Source of the DNA: Caballeronia turbans
GTDB taxonomy: Bacteria > Pseudomonadota > Gammaproteobacteria > Burkholderiales > Burkholderiaceae
Reading direction: 5' to 3'
Assembly (NCBI GenBank): GCA_001544655.2
Contig: FCOD02000028.1
Location: 1-64,000 of the forward strand
DNA length: 64,000 nucleotides
Of this stretch, positions 18,197-27,419 are shown piece after piece. The notes below the pieces were generated by a model. That model did not search any database, was not told the DNA's origin, and saw only the letters and a list, made by a program, of their open reading frames with translations. How positions within the stretch are numbered: position 1 is the stretch's first letter; each line of letters begins with the position of its first letter. A program made the translations under genes and the position numbers.

Positions 18197-18885
18197 GCCA
18201 CATCCTGTGCGTTGTTGAACGGCAGGCGCTGCCACAGCGTGAAGGCCGCGCCCGGCTCGGGTTCGATGAAAAGCGCCGCGCCGTGCACCGGCAGCGGGCC
18301 GAGCGCATCGATGCGCCGCATCCATTCCGACACGATCGACGCGCGCGCGTTCGCGTCGTCGAGCGAATCTGAAAGCGTCATGTGAAAGCGATATTCGTCG
18401 AAGACATACGGATAGCCCCATGCGCGCAGAAGCTCGACCTGGCGCGCGCTCATGTCCTCGTGAATGCGCCGTTCGAGGCTTTCAGGCGAAGGCGTGGCGC
18501 GTAGCCCGGAAAGCGCCTGCAGGGCACTGGCGGCGAGCGTGCGAAGCGTCGCGTCGTCGCTGGCTTCGGCGGGCCGCAGCGCGACGAAGCGGCCCAGTTC
18601 GGCCGCCTTGACGCGCATCTCGAAGCGCGGCACTGCGCTTGCCCATGCGCGAGCGCACGCGAGCACGTCCGCGAGTTCGATGCCGGGGGCCATGTGGAAG
18701 GGCGCGACGAGCGTCGCGTGCCAGCCGTAACGGCGCGGCGCATGCGTGACGTCATGAACGGCCGTCGCGGTCTCGCGTCCGTTCTCGGGATCGCGCCCGA
18801 GCCACTCGCAACCGTCGCGCCACCATGCGGAGGAGGCGGGCGGGGCGTAATAGAGCGCCACGCGCGGATGGGCGGCAACGCTCAT
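18193..18885 (-). CDS. DUF1045 phosphonate-operon protein, 2H phosphoesterase-like
   Basis: A 230-residue protein of the phn-associated DUF1045 family. Two H-x-T motifs (H56-A-T58 in GWHATLVAPF and H168-M-T170 in FHMTLS) are spaced as in 2H phosphoesterases, which act on cyclic phosphates. C-P lyase makes a 5-phosphoribosyl 1,2-cyclic phosphate that PhnP normally opens; no PhnP is in the window. A cyclic phosphodiesterase role is inferred from the motifs and position. It is coupled on both sides by four-base overlaps. Confidence 0.88.
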   Translation of the reverse strand: MSVAAHPRVALYYAPPASSAWWRDGCEWLGRDPENGRETATAVHDVTHAPRRYGWHATLVAPFHMAPGIELADVLACARAWASAVPRFEMRVKAAELGRFVALRPAEASDDATLRTLAASALQALSGLRATPSPESLERRIHEDMSARQVELLRAWGYPYVFDEYRFHMTLSDSLDDANARASIVSEWMRRIDALGPLPVHGAALFIEPEPGAAFTLWQRLPFNNAQDVA

Positions 18886-19640
18886 AGATCGTGCTCGACC
18901 ATCAACTGCACGCGGTCCGCCGCGAAATGCGTGATGCCGTATTTGATCGGCACGCCGTTCTCGTCGACATCGACGTTCTCGACCCACAGCACCGGCTGCT
19001 GACGATTGATCTGCAAGCGCCGCGCCACGTCCGACGAAGGAAGCACGCTGCCGATGCGGCTCCATTTGCGCGTGTAGTCCTTCACGCCGAACTTCGCAAG
19101 CGCAGCGCTGATGCCGCCCGCCGCTTCGATCGACGCGGGCAGATCGTTGAAGCGCGTGGCCGGATACCAGTTACGCGCGTAAGTCATCGGGATGCCGTCG
19201 GAATCGTGGCGCGTTTCGATCTGATAGACGAGCGTGCCCGCGCGCACGCCGAGTGCCTTCGCGACGGCCGGATCGGCCTTCACGCGCTCCGAGCTCAACA
19301 CGACGCCCGCCGACGTGTGCTTCTGGCGGCGCAGGTTCTCCGTGAAGCGCGTGCGGCGTCCGATCTGATAGTCGATCGCGCCCGGCTGCACGAACGTGCC
19401 GCGCCCCTGCTCGACGCTGACGAGGCCCGTCGCGGCGAGCCGAAGCATCGCGCGGCGCACGGTATGACGGTTCACGTCGAAGCGCCTGGCGAGTTCGGCC
19501 TCGCTCGGCAGACGTCCTTCGTCGCCGAAGCTCTTTGCGGCGATCTCCGCGGCGAGGATCTGCTCGATCTGCCGCCAGACCGCAACCCCCGCGCCGCGCT
19601 CGACCGCATGGAGAGGCGCGGCATTTTCGCTGGATGTCAT
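18882..19640 (-). CDS. phnF: GntR/HutC-family regulator PhnF
   Basis: A 252-residue regulator: GntR winged HTH (RLPSEAELARRFDVNRHTVR near residues 43-62) plus a UTRA ligand domain. PhnF regulators repress phn genes. The start is the internal ATG (MTSSENAA); a longer frame adds 18 poorly supported residues. It is divergent from phnG, with a perfect CGTCTAGACG palindrome between them that fits a HutC-type operator. Confidence 0.92.
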   Translation of the reverse strand: MTSSENAAPLHAVERGAGVAVWRQIEQILAAEIAAKSFGDEGRLPSEAELARRFDVNRHTVRRAMLRLAATGLVSVEQGRGTFVQPGAIDYQIGRRTRFTENLRRQKHTSAGVVLSSERVKADPAVAKALGVRAGTLVYQIETRHDSDGIPMTYARNWYPATRFNDLPASIEAAGGISAALAKFGVKDYTRKWSRIGSVLPSSDVARRLQINRQQPVLWVENVDVDENGVPIKYGITHFAADRVQLMVEHDL

Positions 19641-19733
19641 GGCGCTGTCATTCCTGTCGGTTTGAATATCGTTCTTCCGGATTGTAGTGCGCAACTCGTG
19701 ATGGAAATGTGAAAAGCCTCACTACACGACCAA

Positions 19734-19744
19734 ACGTCTAGACG
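19734..19744. promoter_or_regulatory. Candidate PhnF operator between phnF and phnG
   Basis: A perfect ten-base palindrome CGTCTAGACG (19735-19744) matching the GTNTANAC pattern of HutC-subfamily regulators. It is centred about 65 bases before phnG and 100 before phnF, so it can serve both. The nine bases ACGTCTAGA recur on the opposite strand at the phnC promoter. Confidence 0.65.
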
Positions 19745-19803
19745 ACTAGATAAGGCGACGAGTAGCATAGGACGGCCGGATCCTTTCGAACATAGGGAAA
19801 GCG

Positions 19804-20286
19804 ATGAGTAATTCAATGGAGTCGCGGAACGCTTTCGGCCGCCGTGAATGGATGGCGGTGCTCGCGCGCACGCCGCGCGACGCGCTGAAACAGGCGCTCG
19901 ATGCGGCGCTCGAAGGCGCGAAGGTGCCCGCTTATGTGTGGCTGCGCGCGCCGGACATCGGGCTTGCGATGGTGCGCGGGCGCATCGGCGGCACGGGCGA
20001 TGCGTTCAATCTCGGCGAGACGACCGTCACGCGCGCCACGCTGCGTCTCGTGCTCGACGACGGCAGCGCGCCGGTCGGCGTCGCGGTACACATGGGCCGC
20101 GACAAGGAGCGCGCAACGCTCGCCGCGCTCGCCGACGCGCTCCTGCAGATGCCCCGCTATGCGGACAAGTTGCAGACGCAACTGGTTGCACCGCTGGCCG
20201 CACGCATCGCCGATGAGCGGCGTCGCAAGGAAGCCGAAGCGGCCGCGACCAAGGTCGAATTTTTCACGATGGTGAGAGGCGAATGA
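19804..20286 (+). CDS. phnG: C-P lyase subunit PhnG
   Basis: A 160-residue subunit of the PhnGHIJ core complex. FNLGETTVTRATLRL and 'YTWGRDK'-like segments are family features. Start supported by AGGGAAA. Overlaps phnH by four bases (ATGA). It begins the phnGHIJKLM operon, in which every junction is either an overlap or within about 10 bases. Confidence 0.93.
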   Translation: MSNSMESRNAFGRREWMAVLARTPRDALKQALDAALEGAKVPAYVWLRAPDIGLAMVRGRIGGTGDAFNLGETTVTRATLRLVLDDGSAPVGVAVHMGRDKERATLAALADALLQMPRYADKLQTQLVAPLAARIADERRRKEAEAAATKVEFFTMVRGE

Positions 20287-20906
20287 TGCAGATCGACATG
20301 ACCCGGCTCGTGCCCGGCTTCAACGACACGGTGCACGACGCGCAGCGCGTGTTCCGCGCGTTGCTCGATGCGCTGTCGCGCCCGGGCAGCATCGTCGCGA
20401 TCGATGCCGCGTTGCCGAACAATCACGCAATGCGCGATGCGCTCGCCGCACGCGTGCCGCTCGCGGCGTTCGCGTCGCTGCTCGCGCTGACGGATTATTC
20501 GACGCCGGTTTTCATCGAGCGCGAAGACGGCGTGCTGGGCGACGCCCTGCGTTTTCACGCGAGCGCGACCTTGACGCGCGATCGCCGCGCGGCCGCGTTC
20601 GCCTATATCGACGATGCGCGCGACATGCCTTCGCTCGATACGTTTTCGCACGGCGATCCCGAATCGCCCGAGGACTCCGCGACGTTGTTCATTCGCGTGC
20701 CCTCGTTGACCGAAGGCGAACCGCTTGCATGGCGCGGTCCCGGCATCGCGGCGTCGCGCACGGTGGGCATTGCGGGATTGTCGCGCGAGTTCTGGCGCGA
20801 GCGCGCGGCGCTCACCGCGCTCTTTCCTTGCGGCATCGATTGCTACTTCGTCGCGGGCGGCTCGCTCGTCGGCCTGCCGCGCACGACGCACGTGGAGGTG
20901 AGCTGA
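20283..20906 (+). CDS. phnH: C-P lyase subunit PhnH
   Basis: A 207-residue homologue of PhnH, which pairs with PhnG/PhnI in the C-P lyase core. 'LVPGFNDTVHDAQRVFRALLDALSRPG' occupies the conserved N-terminus. Two consecutive ATGs (20283 and 20286) are possible starts. It overlaps phnI by one base (TGATG). Confidence 0.93.
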   Translation: MMQIDMTRLVPGFNDTVHDAQRVFRALLDALSRPGSIVAIDAALPNNHAMRDALAARVPLAAFASLLALTDYSTPVFIEREDGVLGDALRFHASATLTRDRRAAAFAYIDDARDMPSLDTFSHGDPESPEDSATLFIRVPSLTEGEPLAWRGPGIAASRTVGIAGLSREFWRERAALTALFPCGIDCYFVAGGSLVGLPRTTHVEVS

Positions 20907-22006
20907 TGTACGTCGCGGTCAAGGGTGGTGAACGCGCCATCGAACGGTCATGGGACGTGCTCGCGAAAAAGCGTCGTGGCGATGTCGCCGTGCCCGAGCT
21001 TTCCGTCGCGCAGATTCGCGAGCAGATGCGTCTTGCCGTCGCGCGCGTGATGACTGAAGGCTCCGTCTACGACGAAGACCTCGCCGCGCTCGCCATCAAG
21101 CAGGCGGCGGGCGATCTCGTCGAAGCGATCTTCCTGCTGCGCGCCTATCGCACGACATTGCCGCGCTTCGGCTACACGCTGCCGATCGACACGGAAGCCA
21201 TGTGCGTCGAGCGCCGCATCTCGGCGGCGTTCAAGGACATTCCCGGCGGCCAGATGCTGGGCGGTACCTACGACTACACTCAGCGCCTGCTCGATTTCAC
21301 CTTGCTCGCCGAAGGCGAACAAGTTGGCGATGCAACTATCGCGGCGAAGGCTTCCGGCGAAAGCGCGATGCCGCGCGTGCTGTCCATGCTCGACAAGGAA
21401 GGCCTCATCGAGCAGGAACGTTCGCACGAGAACGCGCCGCCACCGGGCGATCTGTCGCGCGAGCCGCTGTCGTTTCCCGCCGATCGCTCGACGCGCCTGC
21501 AAAACCTCGCGCGCGGCGACGAAGGCTTTCTGCTCGCGGTCGGCTATGCGACGCAGCGCGGCTATGCGCACAGTCATCCGTTCGCGGGCGAGATCCGTCA
21601 CGGCGAAGTGGCGGTGGAGATGGTCGTCGATGAGCTGGGCTTCGCGGTCGAGATCGGCGATATCGAAGTGACCGAGTGTCAGATGATCAACCAGTTCGCG
21701 GGCAGCGGCGATGTGCCGCCGACGTTCACGCAAGGCTATGGCCTCGCCTTCGGTCATTCGGAGCGCAAGGCGATGGCGATGGCGCTCGTGGACCGCGCAT
21801 TGCGCGCGGAAGAACTGGGTGAGTCCGTTGCTTCGCCCACGCAGGATGCCGAGTTCGTGCTGTACCACAGCGATAACGTGGAAGCGTCCGGTTTCGTGCA
21901 ACACCTGAAATTGCCGCATTACGTCGATTTCCAGTCCGAGCTGGAGCTGCTTCGCCGCCTGCGTGCGGCGCATGGCGCGGATGACAACAAGGAGAATGCG
22001 GCATGA
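20906..22006 (+). CDS. phnI: C-P lyase subunit PhnI
   Basis: A 366-residue nucleosidase-type subunit that, with PhnGHL, transfers phosphonate onto the ribose of ATP. MYVAVKGGERAI begins the protein and is the family N-terminus; HSHPFAGEIRHGEV is a conserved central block. GGAGGTGA precedes the ATG. A longer frame running back into phnH was rejected. Overlaps phnJ by ATGA. Confidence 0.95.
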   Translation: MYVAVKGGERAIERSWDVLAKKRRGDVAVPELSVAQIREQMRLAVARVMTEGSVYDEDLAALAIKQAAGDLVEAIFLLRAYRTTLPRFGYTLPIDTEAMCVERRISAAFKDIPGGQMLGGTYDYTQRLLDFTLLAEGEQVGDATIAAKASGESAMPRVLSMLDKEGLIEQERSHENAPPPGDLSREPLSFPADRSTRLQNLARGDEGFLLAVGYATQRGYAHSHPFAGEIRHGEVAVEMVVDELGFAVEIGDIEVTECQMINQFAGSGDVPPTFTQGYGLAFGHSERKAMAMALVDRALRAEELGESVASPTQDAEFVLYHSDNVEASGFVQHLKLPHYVDFQSELELLRRLRAAHGADDNKENAA

Positions 22007-22857
22007 ACGCACTCACCGAAGGCTATAACTTCGCGTACCTCGACGAGCAGACCAAACGCATGATTCGCCGTGCGCTGCTCAAGGCGGTGGCGGTGCCGGG
22101 TTATCAGGTGCCGTTCGCGTCGCGCGAAATGCCGCTTCCGTATGGATGGGGCACGGGCGGCTTGCAGGTGACGTCGGCGATCATCGGCGAGAGCGATACG
22201 TTGAAAGTTATCGATCAAGGCTCCGACGAGACGACGAACGCGGTGAACATCCGCCGCTTCTTCGCGCGCACCGCGGGCGTGGCGACCACCACGCGCACGG
22301 CGGAGGCGACCATCGTGCAGACGCGCCACCGCATTCCGGAGACGCCGCTGACGGACAAGCAGATCATCGTCTATCAGGTGCCGATGCCCGAGCCGCTGTT
22401 CCGTCTCGAACCGCGCGTGACGGAGTGCAGAAAGCTCCACGCGCTCGCGGACTATGGCCTCATCAACGTGAAATATTATGAGGATATCGTGCAGCACGGC
22501 AGCATTGCGACGACTTACGATTATCCGGTGCTGGTGAACGACCGCTATCTCACATCGCCCTCGCCGATCCCGAAGTTCGACAACCCGAAGATGCACATGA
22601 ACCCTGCATTGCAACTCTTCGGCGCTGGCCGCGAACGGCGCATCTATGCGATACCGCCTTATACGAAAGTGAAGAGCCTGGATTTCGAGGATCATCCGTT
22701 CAGCGTGCAGAAGTGGGAGCACGCGTGCGCGCTGTGCGGTTCGCATGAAAGCTTTCTCGACGAGATGATCGTCGACGATCAGGGCACGCGCATGTTCGTC
22801 TGCTCCGACAGCGATTACTGCCATAGCCGTCGCGACGACGAAGAGGTCGCGCAATGA
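22003..22857 (+). CDS. phnJ: C-P lyase radical SAM subunit PhnJ
   Basis: A 284-residue radical enzyme that cleaves the carbon-phosphorus bond. The atypical iron-sulfur cysteines are all present: C242, C245, C267 and C273 (ACALCGSHE ... CSDSDYC), and the glycyl radical site G33 in VPGYQVPF is conserved; each is offset by one from the E. coli numbering I recall. The active-site set is therefore intact. Overlaps phnK by ATGA. Confidence 0.96.
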   Translation: MNALTEGYNFAYLDEQTKRMIRRALLKAVAVPGYQVPFASREMPLPYGWGTGGLQVTSAIIGESDTLKVIDQGSDETTNAVNIRRFFARTAGVATTTRTAEATIVQTRHRIPETPLTDKQIIVYQVPMPEPLFRLEPRVTECRKLHALADYGLINVKYYEDIVQHGSIATTYDYPVLVNDRYLTSPSPIPKFDNPKMHMNPALQLFGAGRERRIYAIPPYTKVKSLDFEDHPFSVQKWEHACALCGSHESFLDEMIVDDQGTRMFVCSDSDYCHSRRDDEEVAQ

Positions 22858-23624
22858 ACGCACTGCTGAAGGCGACGCGCCTCACGAAGCGTTATGACGG
22901 ACGCGGCGGTTGTGTCGATATCGATCTCGAGGTCTATCCGGGCGAGGTGCTGTGCATCGTCGGCGAATCGGGCTCGGGCAAATCGACCTTGCTGAATGCG
23001 CTCGCGTTGCGCAGCGAAATAGACGGCGGCGCGCTCACCTACACCACGCGCGAAGGGGAGGCGCTCGATCTATCGACGCTTGCCGAAGCACGCAAGCGTC
23101 TTCTGTCGCGCACCGAATGGGGCTTCGTGCACCAGAACGCACGCGACGGCCTGCGCCGCAACGTATCCGCGGGCGCGAACATCGGCGAGCCGTTGATGGC
23201 GATCGGCGCGCGTCACTACGGACGGTTGCGCGAAACTGCCGCCGACTGGATGAGCCGCGTCGAACTGGATGCGGCGCGCATCGACGAATTGCCTTCGGCG
23301 TTTTCGGGCGGCATGCAACAGCGCTTGCAGATCGCGCGTAATCTGGTGACGGGGCCGCGCCTCGTGTTCATGGACGAGCCGACCGCCGGCCTCGATGTAT
23401 CCGTGCAGGCGCGCCTGCTCGACCTGCTGCGCACGTTGACGAGCAAGCTGCATCTCGCCGCGGTGATCGTCACGCACGACATCGGCGTCGCGCGTCTGCT
23501 CGCGCATCGGCTGATGGTGATGAAGGACGGGCGCGTCGTCGAGAGCGGTCTTACGGACCAGGTGCTCGATGATCCGCAACATCCTTACACACAGACGCTC
23601 GTCGCGTCCGTGCTGCCCGTTTGA
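22854..23624 (+). CDS. phnK: C-P lyase ATPase PhnK
   Basis: A 256-residue ABC-type ATPase (Walker A GESGSGKST near residue 38, FSGGMQQR signature, Walker B LVFMDEPTAGLD) that docks on the C-P lyase core rather than importing a solute. No permease accompanies it. Coupled to phnJ by overlap; phnL begins 10 bases after it. Confidence 0.94.
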   Translation: MNALLKATRLTKRYDGRGGCVDIDLEVYPGEVLCIVGESGSGKSTLLNALALRSEIDGGALTYTTREGEALDLSTLAEARKRLLSRTEWGFVHQNARDGLRRNVSAGANIGEPLMAIGARHYGRLRETAADWMSRVELDAARIDELPSAFSGGMQQRLQIARNLVTGPRLVFMDEPTAGLDVSVQARLLDLLRTLTSKLHLAAVIVTHDIGVARLLAHRLMVMKDGRVVESGLTDQVLDDPQHPYTQTLVASVLPV

Positions 23625-23634
23625 GGTGCGACAG

Positions 23635-24402
23635 ATGACCATGAATGCCTTTGTCACGAACGACACGCTGATGCTGCAGGCACGCGGCATCGAAAAGACC
23701 TTTACGCTGCATCAGCAGGGGGGCGTCCGTATTGCTGCGCTGTCGGGCGTTTCGCTCGATGTCGAGCGCGGCGAATGTGTCGTGCTCGCGGGTGCATCGG
23801 GTGCGGGCAAGAGCACGTTCCTGCGCTGCATGTACGGCAACTATCTCGCGACGCGCGGCACCATCGCGATTCGTGACGACAGCCGTGCATCGCGCCACGT
23901 CGTGCTGACCGAAGCCGCGCCGCACGAGATCATCCGCTTGCGAAACACGACGATGGGCTATGTCAGCCAGTTCCTGCGCGCGATTCCGCGTGTGTCGTCG
24001 CTCGATCTCGTTGCGGAGCCGCTCGTGTCGCGCGGCGTGGACGAAGACGAAGCGCGCGCTCGCGCATGCGCGTTGCTCGAACGCCTCAACGTGCCGCGAC
24101 GCCTGTGGGCGCTCGCGCCCGCGACGTTCTCGGGCGGCGAACAGCAGCGCGTGAACATCGCGCGCGGGCTGATCGCGGCGCATCCTCTTCTTTTGCTCGA
24201 TGAACCCACCGCGTCGCTCGATGCCGAGAACCGCGACGTGGTCGCGGACCTCATCGTCGAGGCGCGCGAGCGAGGCGCGGCGATCGTCGGCATCTTTCAT
24301 GACGAGGACACGCGCGAGCGCGTCGCGACCCGCATCGTGCGGCTCGCGAGCGCCGGCGGCGCTTCCGTTCAAACCGATTCCGGAGTGTGGCAGACATGCT
24401 GA
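23635..24402 (+). CDS. phnL: C-P lyase ATPase PhnL
   Basis: A 255-residue ABC-type ATPase with GASGAGKST, FSGGEQQR and LLLLDEPTASLD. Along with PhnK it is needed by the C-P lyase complex. The start is MTMNAF at 23635 because GAGGTG lies six bases upstream; a frame reaching back 66 bases overlaps phnK. It overlaps phnM by seven bases. Confidence 0.93.
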   Translation: MTMNAFVTNDTLMLQARGIEKTFTLHQQGGVRIAALSGVSLDVERGECVVLAGASGAGKSTFLRCMYGNYLATRGTIAIRDDSRASRHVVLTEAAPHEIIRLRNTTMGYVSQFLRAIPRVSSLDLVAEPLVSRGVDEDEARARACALLERLNVPRRLWALAPATFSGGEQQRVNIARGLIAAHPLLLLDEPTASLDAENRDVVADLIVEARERGAAIVGIFHDEDTRERVATRIVRLASAGGASVQTDSGVWQTC

Positions 24403-25529
24403 TCAAGAATGCGCGCATCGTGACGCGCGACGAGGAGTTCGCGGGCACCGTGCGTGTCGAGGACGGACGCATCGCCGACATCGCGCCGGGCAATACATCG
24501 GCGCGCGATGCCGTCGACTGGGACGGCGACTATCTGCTGCCGGGCTTCGTCGAACTGCATACGGACAACATCGAAAAGCATCTCGCGCCGCGTCCGGGCG
24601 TGTTGTGGAATCACGAGGCCGCGATCATCGTCCATGACGCGCAAGTGGCATCCGCCGGCATCACGACGGTGTTCGATGCGCTCGGCGTGGGCTCGCGTCC
24701 CGAAGACGGCGTGCGCGGCCGCGAACTCCAGGTGCAATGCGCGAAGTCGATCGGCAAGTTCGTCGAGCGCGATCTCCTGCGCGCCGATCACTTTCTGCAT
24801 CTGCGTTGCGAAGTGGGCACGACGGATGTCGTCGAAGTGTTCGATTCGCTCTCGTCTCATCCGCTTTTCAGGCTCGCGTCGGTGATGGATCACACTCCGG
24901 GGCAACGGCAATGGCAGGACCACGAGAAGTGGCGCAAATATCAGGAGCGTCACGGCAAGTGGAGCGACGAGCACACGAAAAAGATCCTCGCCGAGCTGGC
25001 GGAACATCAGGCGCGCTATGCCGCGAAGCATCGCGCGGAAATCGTCGGGCGTTGCAAGTCCCTGAACATCTCGCTCGCGAGTCACGACGACACGCTCGTC
25101 GAGCACGTCGAGGAAGCGGCGCGCGACGGCATCGCGCTCGCCGAATTCCCGACGACGCTCGACGCCGCCCGCGCCGCGCGCCACCACGGCATCGCGACCA
25201 TCATGGGCGCGCCGAACGTCGTGCGCGGCGGCTCGCATTCGGGCAACGTGTCGGCGCTCGAACTGGCGCGCGAAGGGCTGCTGGATATCCTGTCCTCGGA
25301 CTACGTGCCGTCCAGTCTGCTGATCGCTGTATTCGATCTCGTGAGCAAAGCGGCCTGGTCGCTGCCGCGCGCGGTCGCGACGGTGTCGTGGGCGCCGGCG
25401 CATGCGGCCGGCCTGACCGATCGCGGCGCCATCGCGGCGGGCCTGCGCGCGGACTTCGTGCGCGTCGCGTCGGTGGACGGATTGCAGGTTCCACGCGAGA
25501 CGTATCGCGCGGGACGGCGCGTAGCCTGA
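24396..25529 (+). CDS. phnM: Alpha-D-ribose 1-methylphosphonate 5-triphosphate diphosphatase PhnM
   Basis: A 377-residue amidohydrolase that removes pyrophosphate from the ribosyl phosphonate triphosphate before PhnJ acts. The metal motif H55-T-D57 in FVELHTDNIEK and later histidines are conserved. The ATG at 24396 is preferred over the GTG nine bases earlier because CGGAG is well spaced only for the ATG. Last gene of the operon; a long hairpin follows. Confidence 0.94.
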   Translation: MLIKNARIVTRDEEFAGTVRVEDGRIADIAPGNTSARDAVDWDGDYLLPGFVELHTDNIEKHLAPRPGVLWNHEAAIIVHDAQVASAGITTVFDALGVGSRPEDGVRGRELQVQCAKSIGKFVERDLLRADHFLHLRCEVGTTDVVEVFDSLSSHPLFRLASVMDHTPGQRQWQDHEKWRKYQERHGKWSDEHTKKILAELAEHQARYAAKHRAEIVGRCKSLNISLASHDDTLVEHVEEAARDGIALAEFPTTLDAARAARHHGIATIMGAPNVVRGGSHSGNVSALELAREGLLDILSSDYVPSSLLIAVFDLVSKAAWSLPRAVATVSWAPAHAAGLTDRGAIAAGLRADFVRVASVDGLQVPRETYRAGRRVA

Positions 25530-25571
25530 CACGCCGCGCTTCATTCCCATCCCGCCGATAGCCACAGGTCA

Positions 25572-25612
25572 GCGCTTCGTCATACGCGGGTAAGCCCGCG
25601 TTGACGAAGCGC
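25572..25612. terminator. Long perfect-armed hairpin after phnM
   Basis: GCGCTTCGTCA-t-ACGCGGG-taag-CCCGCGT-TGACGAAGCGC: 18 paired bases broken by one bulged T, with a four-base loop. It lies 43 bases past phnM. No T-run follows in the plus direction, so it may block exonucleases or act as a processing or Rho-assisted end rather than an intrinsic terminator. Confidence 0.6.
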
Positions 25613-25805
25613 GAGCTTCTTCAGTACCCTCACACGCGTGTTCGCTATGTGAATCGGTGTTCGTCTAACGAACATTCGCGCCGATTTCCATGCAACGACC
25701 GGGTCTGCGGCTCGCACGACAACGACAAAAACGCCGGCGGGAAGCGGTTTCAGTTCCGGGATGCGGCCTTGCGAGGCGCGCGCCCATCATCGAAAAGGGA
25801 ATGAA

Positions 25806-27170
25806 GTGAGTAGAAGTCCTGCCGTGAACGTACAGACGTTCATCAACGAGCATCCGTTCTCGCCGTTTCAATGGCTCATCTTCGTGATGTGCTTCGTGAT
25901 CGTCCTTCTGGATGGTTTCGATACCGCCGCGATCGGCTTCATTGCGCCTTCGCTCGTCAACGAATGGCATATCAGCCGGCCGGCGCTCGCGCCCGTTCTG
26001 AGCGCGGCGCTCTTCGGGCTCGCCGCGGGCGCGCTGCTTTCCGGGCCGCTGTCCGACAAGCTCGGCCGCCGCGCGATGCTGCTCTCGTCGGTGCTGCTCT
26101 TCGGCGTGGCGTGTCTCGCGTCGTCGTTCGCCGCGGACCTCACGCAACTGACGACGCTGCGCTTCATCACCGGCGTCGGCCTCGGCGCGGCCATGCCGAA
26201 CGCCGTCACGATGATGAGCGAGTTCTGCCCCGACAACCGCCGCGCGACGCTCATCAATCTGATGTTCTGCGGCTTTCCGCTCGGCGCGGCGTTCGGCGGC
26301 TTTCTCGCGGCATGGATGATTCCGCATTTCGGCTGGCGCAGCGTGCTGATGCTGGGCGGCGTGGCGCCGCTCGTGCTGTCGGTGCTGCTCATCGTGAAGC
26401 TGCCGGAATCGGTGCGTTATATGGTGGCGAAGGCGAAGCCAGTCGAGAAGATTCGCGCGACGCTCGCGCGCATCTCCTCCGACGCCATGCAGGCGGGCTC
26501 GTTCTTCATGACGGAAGCCGCGCCCGCCGCGGCGGGGCAGAGCGGCATGAGCGTGGTGCTGTCGCGCTCGTACATCGTCGGCTCGGTCATGCTGTGGCTC
26601 GCCTACTTCATGGGCCTCGTGATCTTCTACGCATCGATCAACTGGATGCCGATCCTGCTGAAGGAATCCGGATTGACGCCGCAGAAAGCGACGCTCATTT
26701 CCGCGCTGTTCCCGCTCGGCGGCGTCGGCGCGGTGCTGTGCGGCGTGCTGATGGACAAGTTCAACGCCAACCGCATCATCGCGGCGTGTTATGCGCTCAC
26801 CGCCGTGAGCGTGTATCTGATCGGTCAGGCCGTGGGCAACGTCGGCATGCTCGTGCTCGTCGTGTTCCTCGCGGGCGTTCTGATGAACACCGCGCAATCG
26901 TCGATGCCCGCGCTGGCGGCGGCGTTCTATCCGACGCAGGGACGCGGCACGGGTGTCGCGTGGATGCTCGGCATCGGGCGCTTCGGCGGCATCGCGGGAT
27001 CGTTCCTCGTCGCCGAACTGACGCGCCTGCATTTCAGCTTCGGCGGCATTTTCGCGACGATCGCGGTGGCGGGAATCGTCTCGGCTGTCGCGCTCCTGAT
27101 CAAGCAGGCGGCGCATCCGGAGACGGCGATGGCGAGCGACCTCAAGGCGACGGAACCGGTCGGGCATTGA
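25806..27170 (+). CDS. Aromatic acid:H+ symporter-type MFS transporter
   Basis: A 454-residue, 12-helix transporter of the AAHS branch (PcaK/MhpT-like): LLDGFDTAAIGFIAPSL in helix 1 and GPLSDKLGRR between helices 2 and 3. It probably imports an aromatic or similar organic acid; no degradation genes are next to it. GTG at 25806 is chosen because AAGGGA lies five bases upstream; an earlier ATG has no site. A clear terminator follows. Confidence 0.86.
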   Translation: MSRSPAVNVQTFINEHPFSPFQWLIFVMCFVIVLLDGFDTAAIGFIAPSLVNEWHISRPALAPVLSAALFGLAAGALLSGPLSDKLGRRAMLLSSVLLFGVACLASSFAADLTQLTTLRFITGVGLGAAMPNAVTMMSEFCPDNRRATLINLMFCGFPLGAAFGGFLAAWMIPHFGWRSVLMLGGVAPLVLSVLLIVKLPESVRYMVAKAKPVEKIRATLARISSDAMQAGSFFMTEAAPAAAGQSGMSVVLSRSYIVGSVMLWLAYFMGLVIFYASINWMPILLKESGLTPQKATLISALFPLGGVGAVLCGVLMDKFNANRIIAACYALTAVSVYLIGQAVGNVGMLVLVVFLAGVLMNTAQSSMPALAAAFYPTQGRGTGVAWMLGIGRFGGIAGSFLVAELTRLHFSFGGIFATIAVAGIVSAVALLIKQAAHPETAMASDLKATEPVGH

Positions 27171-27196
27171 TTCGACGCAGTTTCGTGCAGGCATAG

Positions 27197-27235
27197 CGCC
27201 CCGCGTGGCTTCGGTCTCGCGGGGCGTTTTTCTTT
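27197..27235 (+). terminator. Intrinsic terminator after the AAHS transporter
   Basis: CGCCCCGCG (27197-27205) pairs with CGCGGGGCG (27218-27226) over a 12-base loop and is followed directly by TTTTTCTTT. A textbook Rho-independent terminator on the plus strand, 27 bases past the stop codon. Confidence 0.9.
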
Positions 27236-27419
27236 GCATGACCCGCGTCGCGCGAGGTCCAGCGCCTCAAGAACGGCATCTGTCTGCCGTTAATTCCCAT
27301 ACGGCTTTCGATCGCAGGGCCACGATGCGCCTTTTCACGCAAACGTAAAACGGCACACGATCGCAAGCCGCACAGCAAGCGCCTGCCCCGGCGCTTTCAT
27401 CGGCTCCTTCAACCAGATC

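Noticed and set aside
25665-27239. Long antisense frame opposite the AAHS transporter
   Set aside because: Low-complexity RRE-rich shadow of the sense gene, which has clear membrane helices and family motifs.
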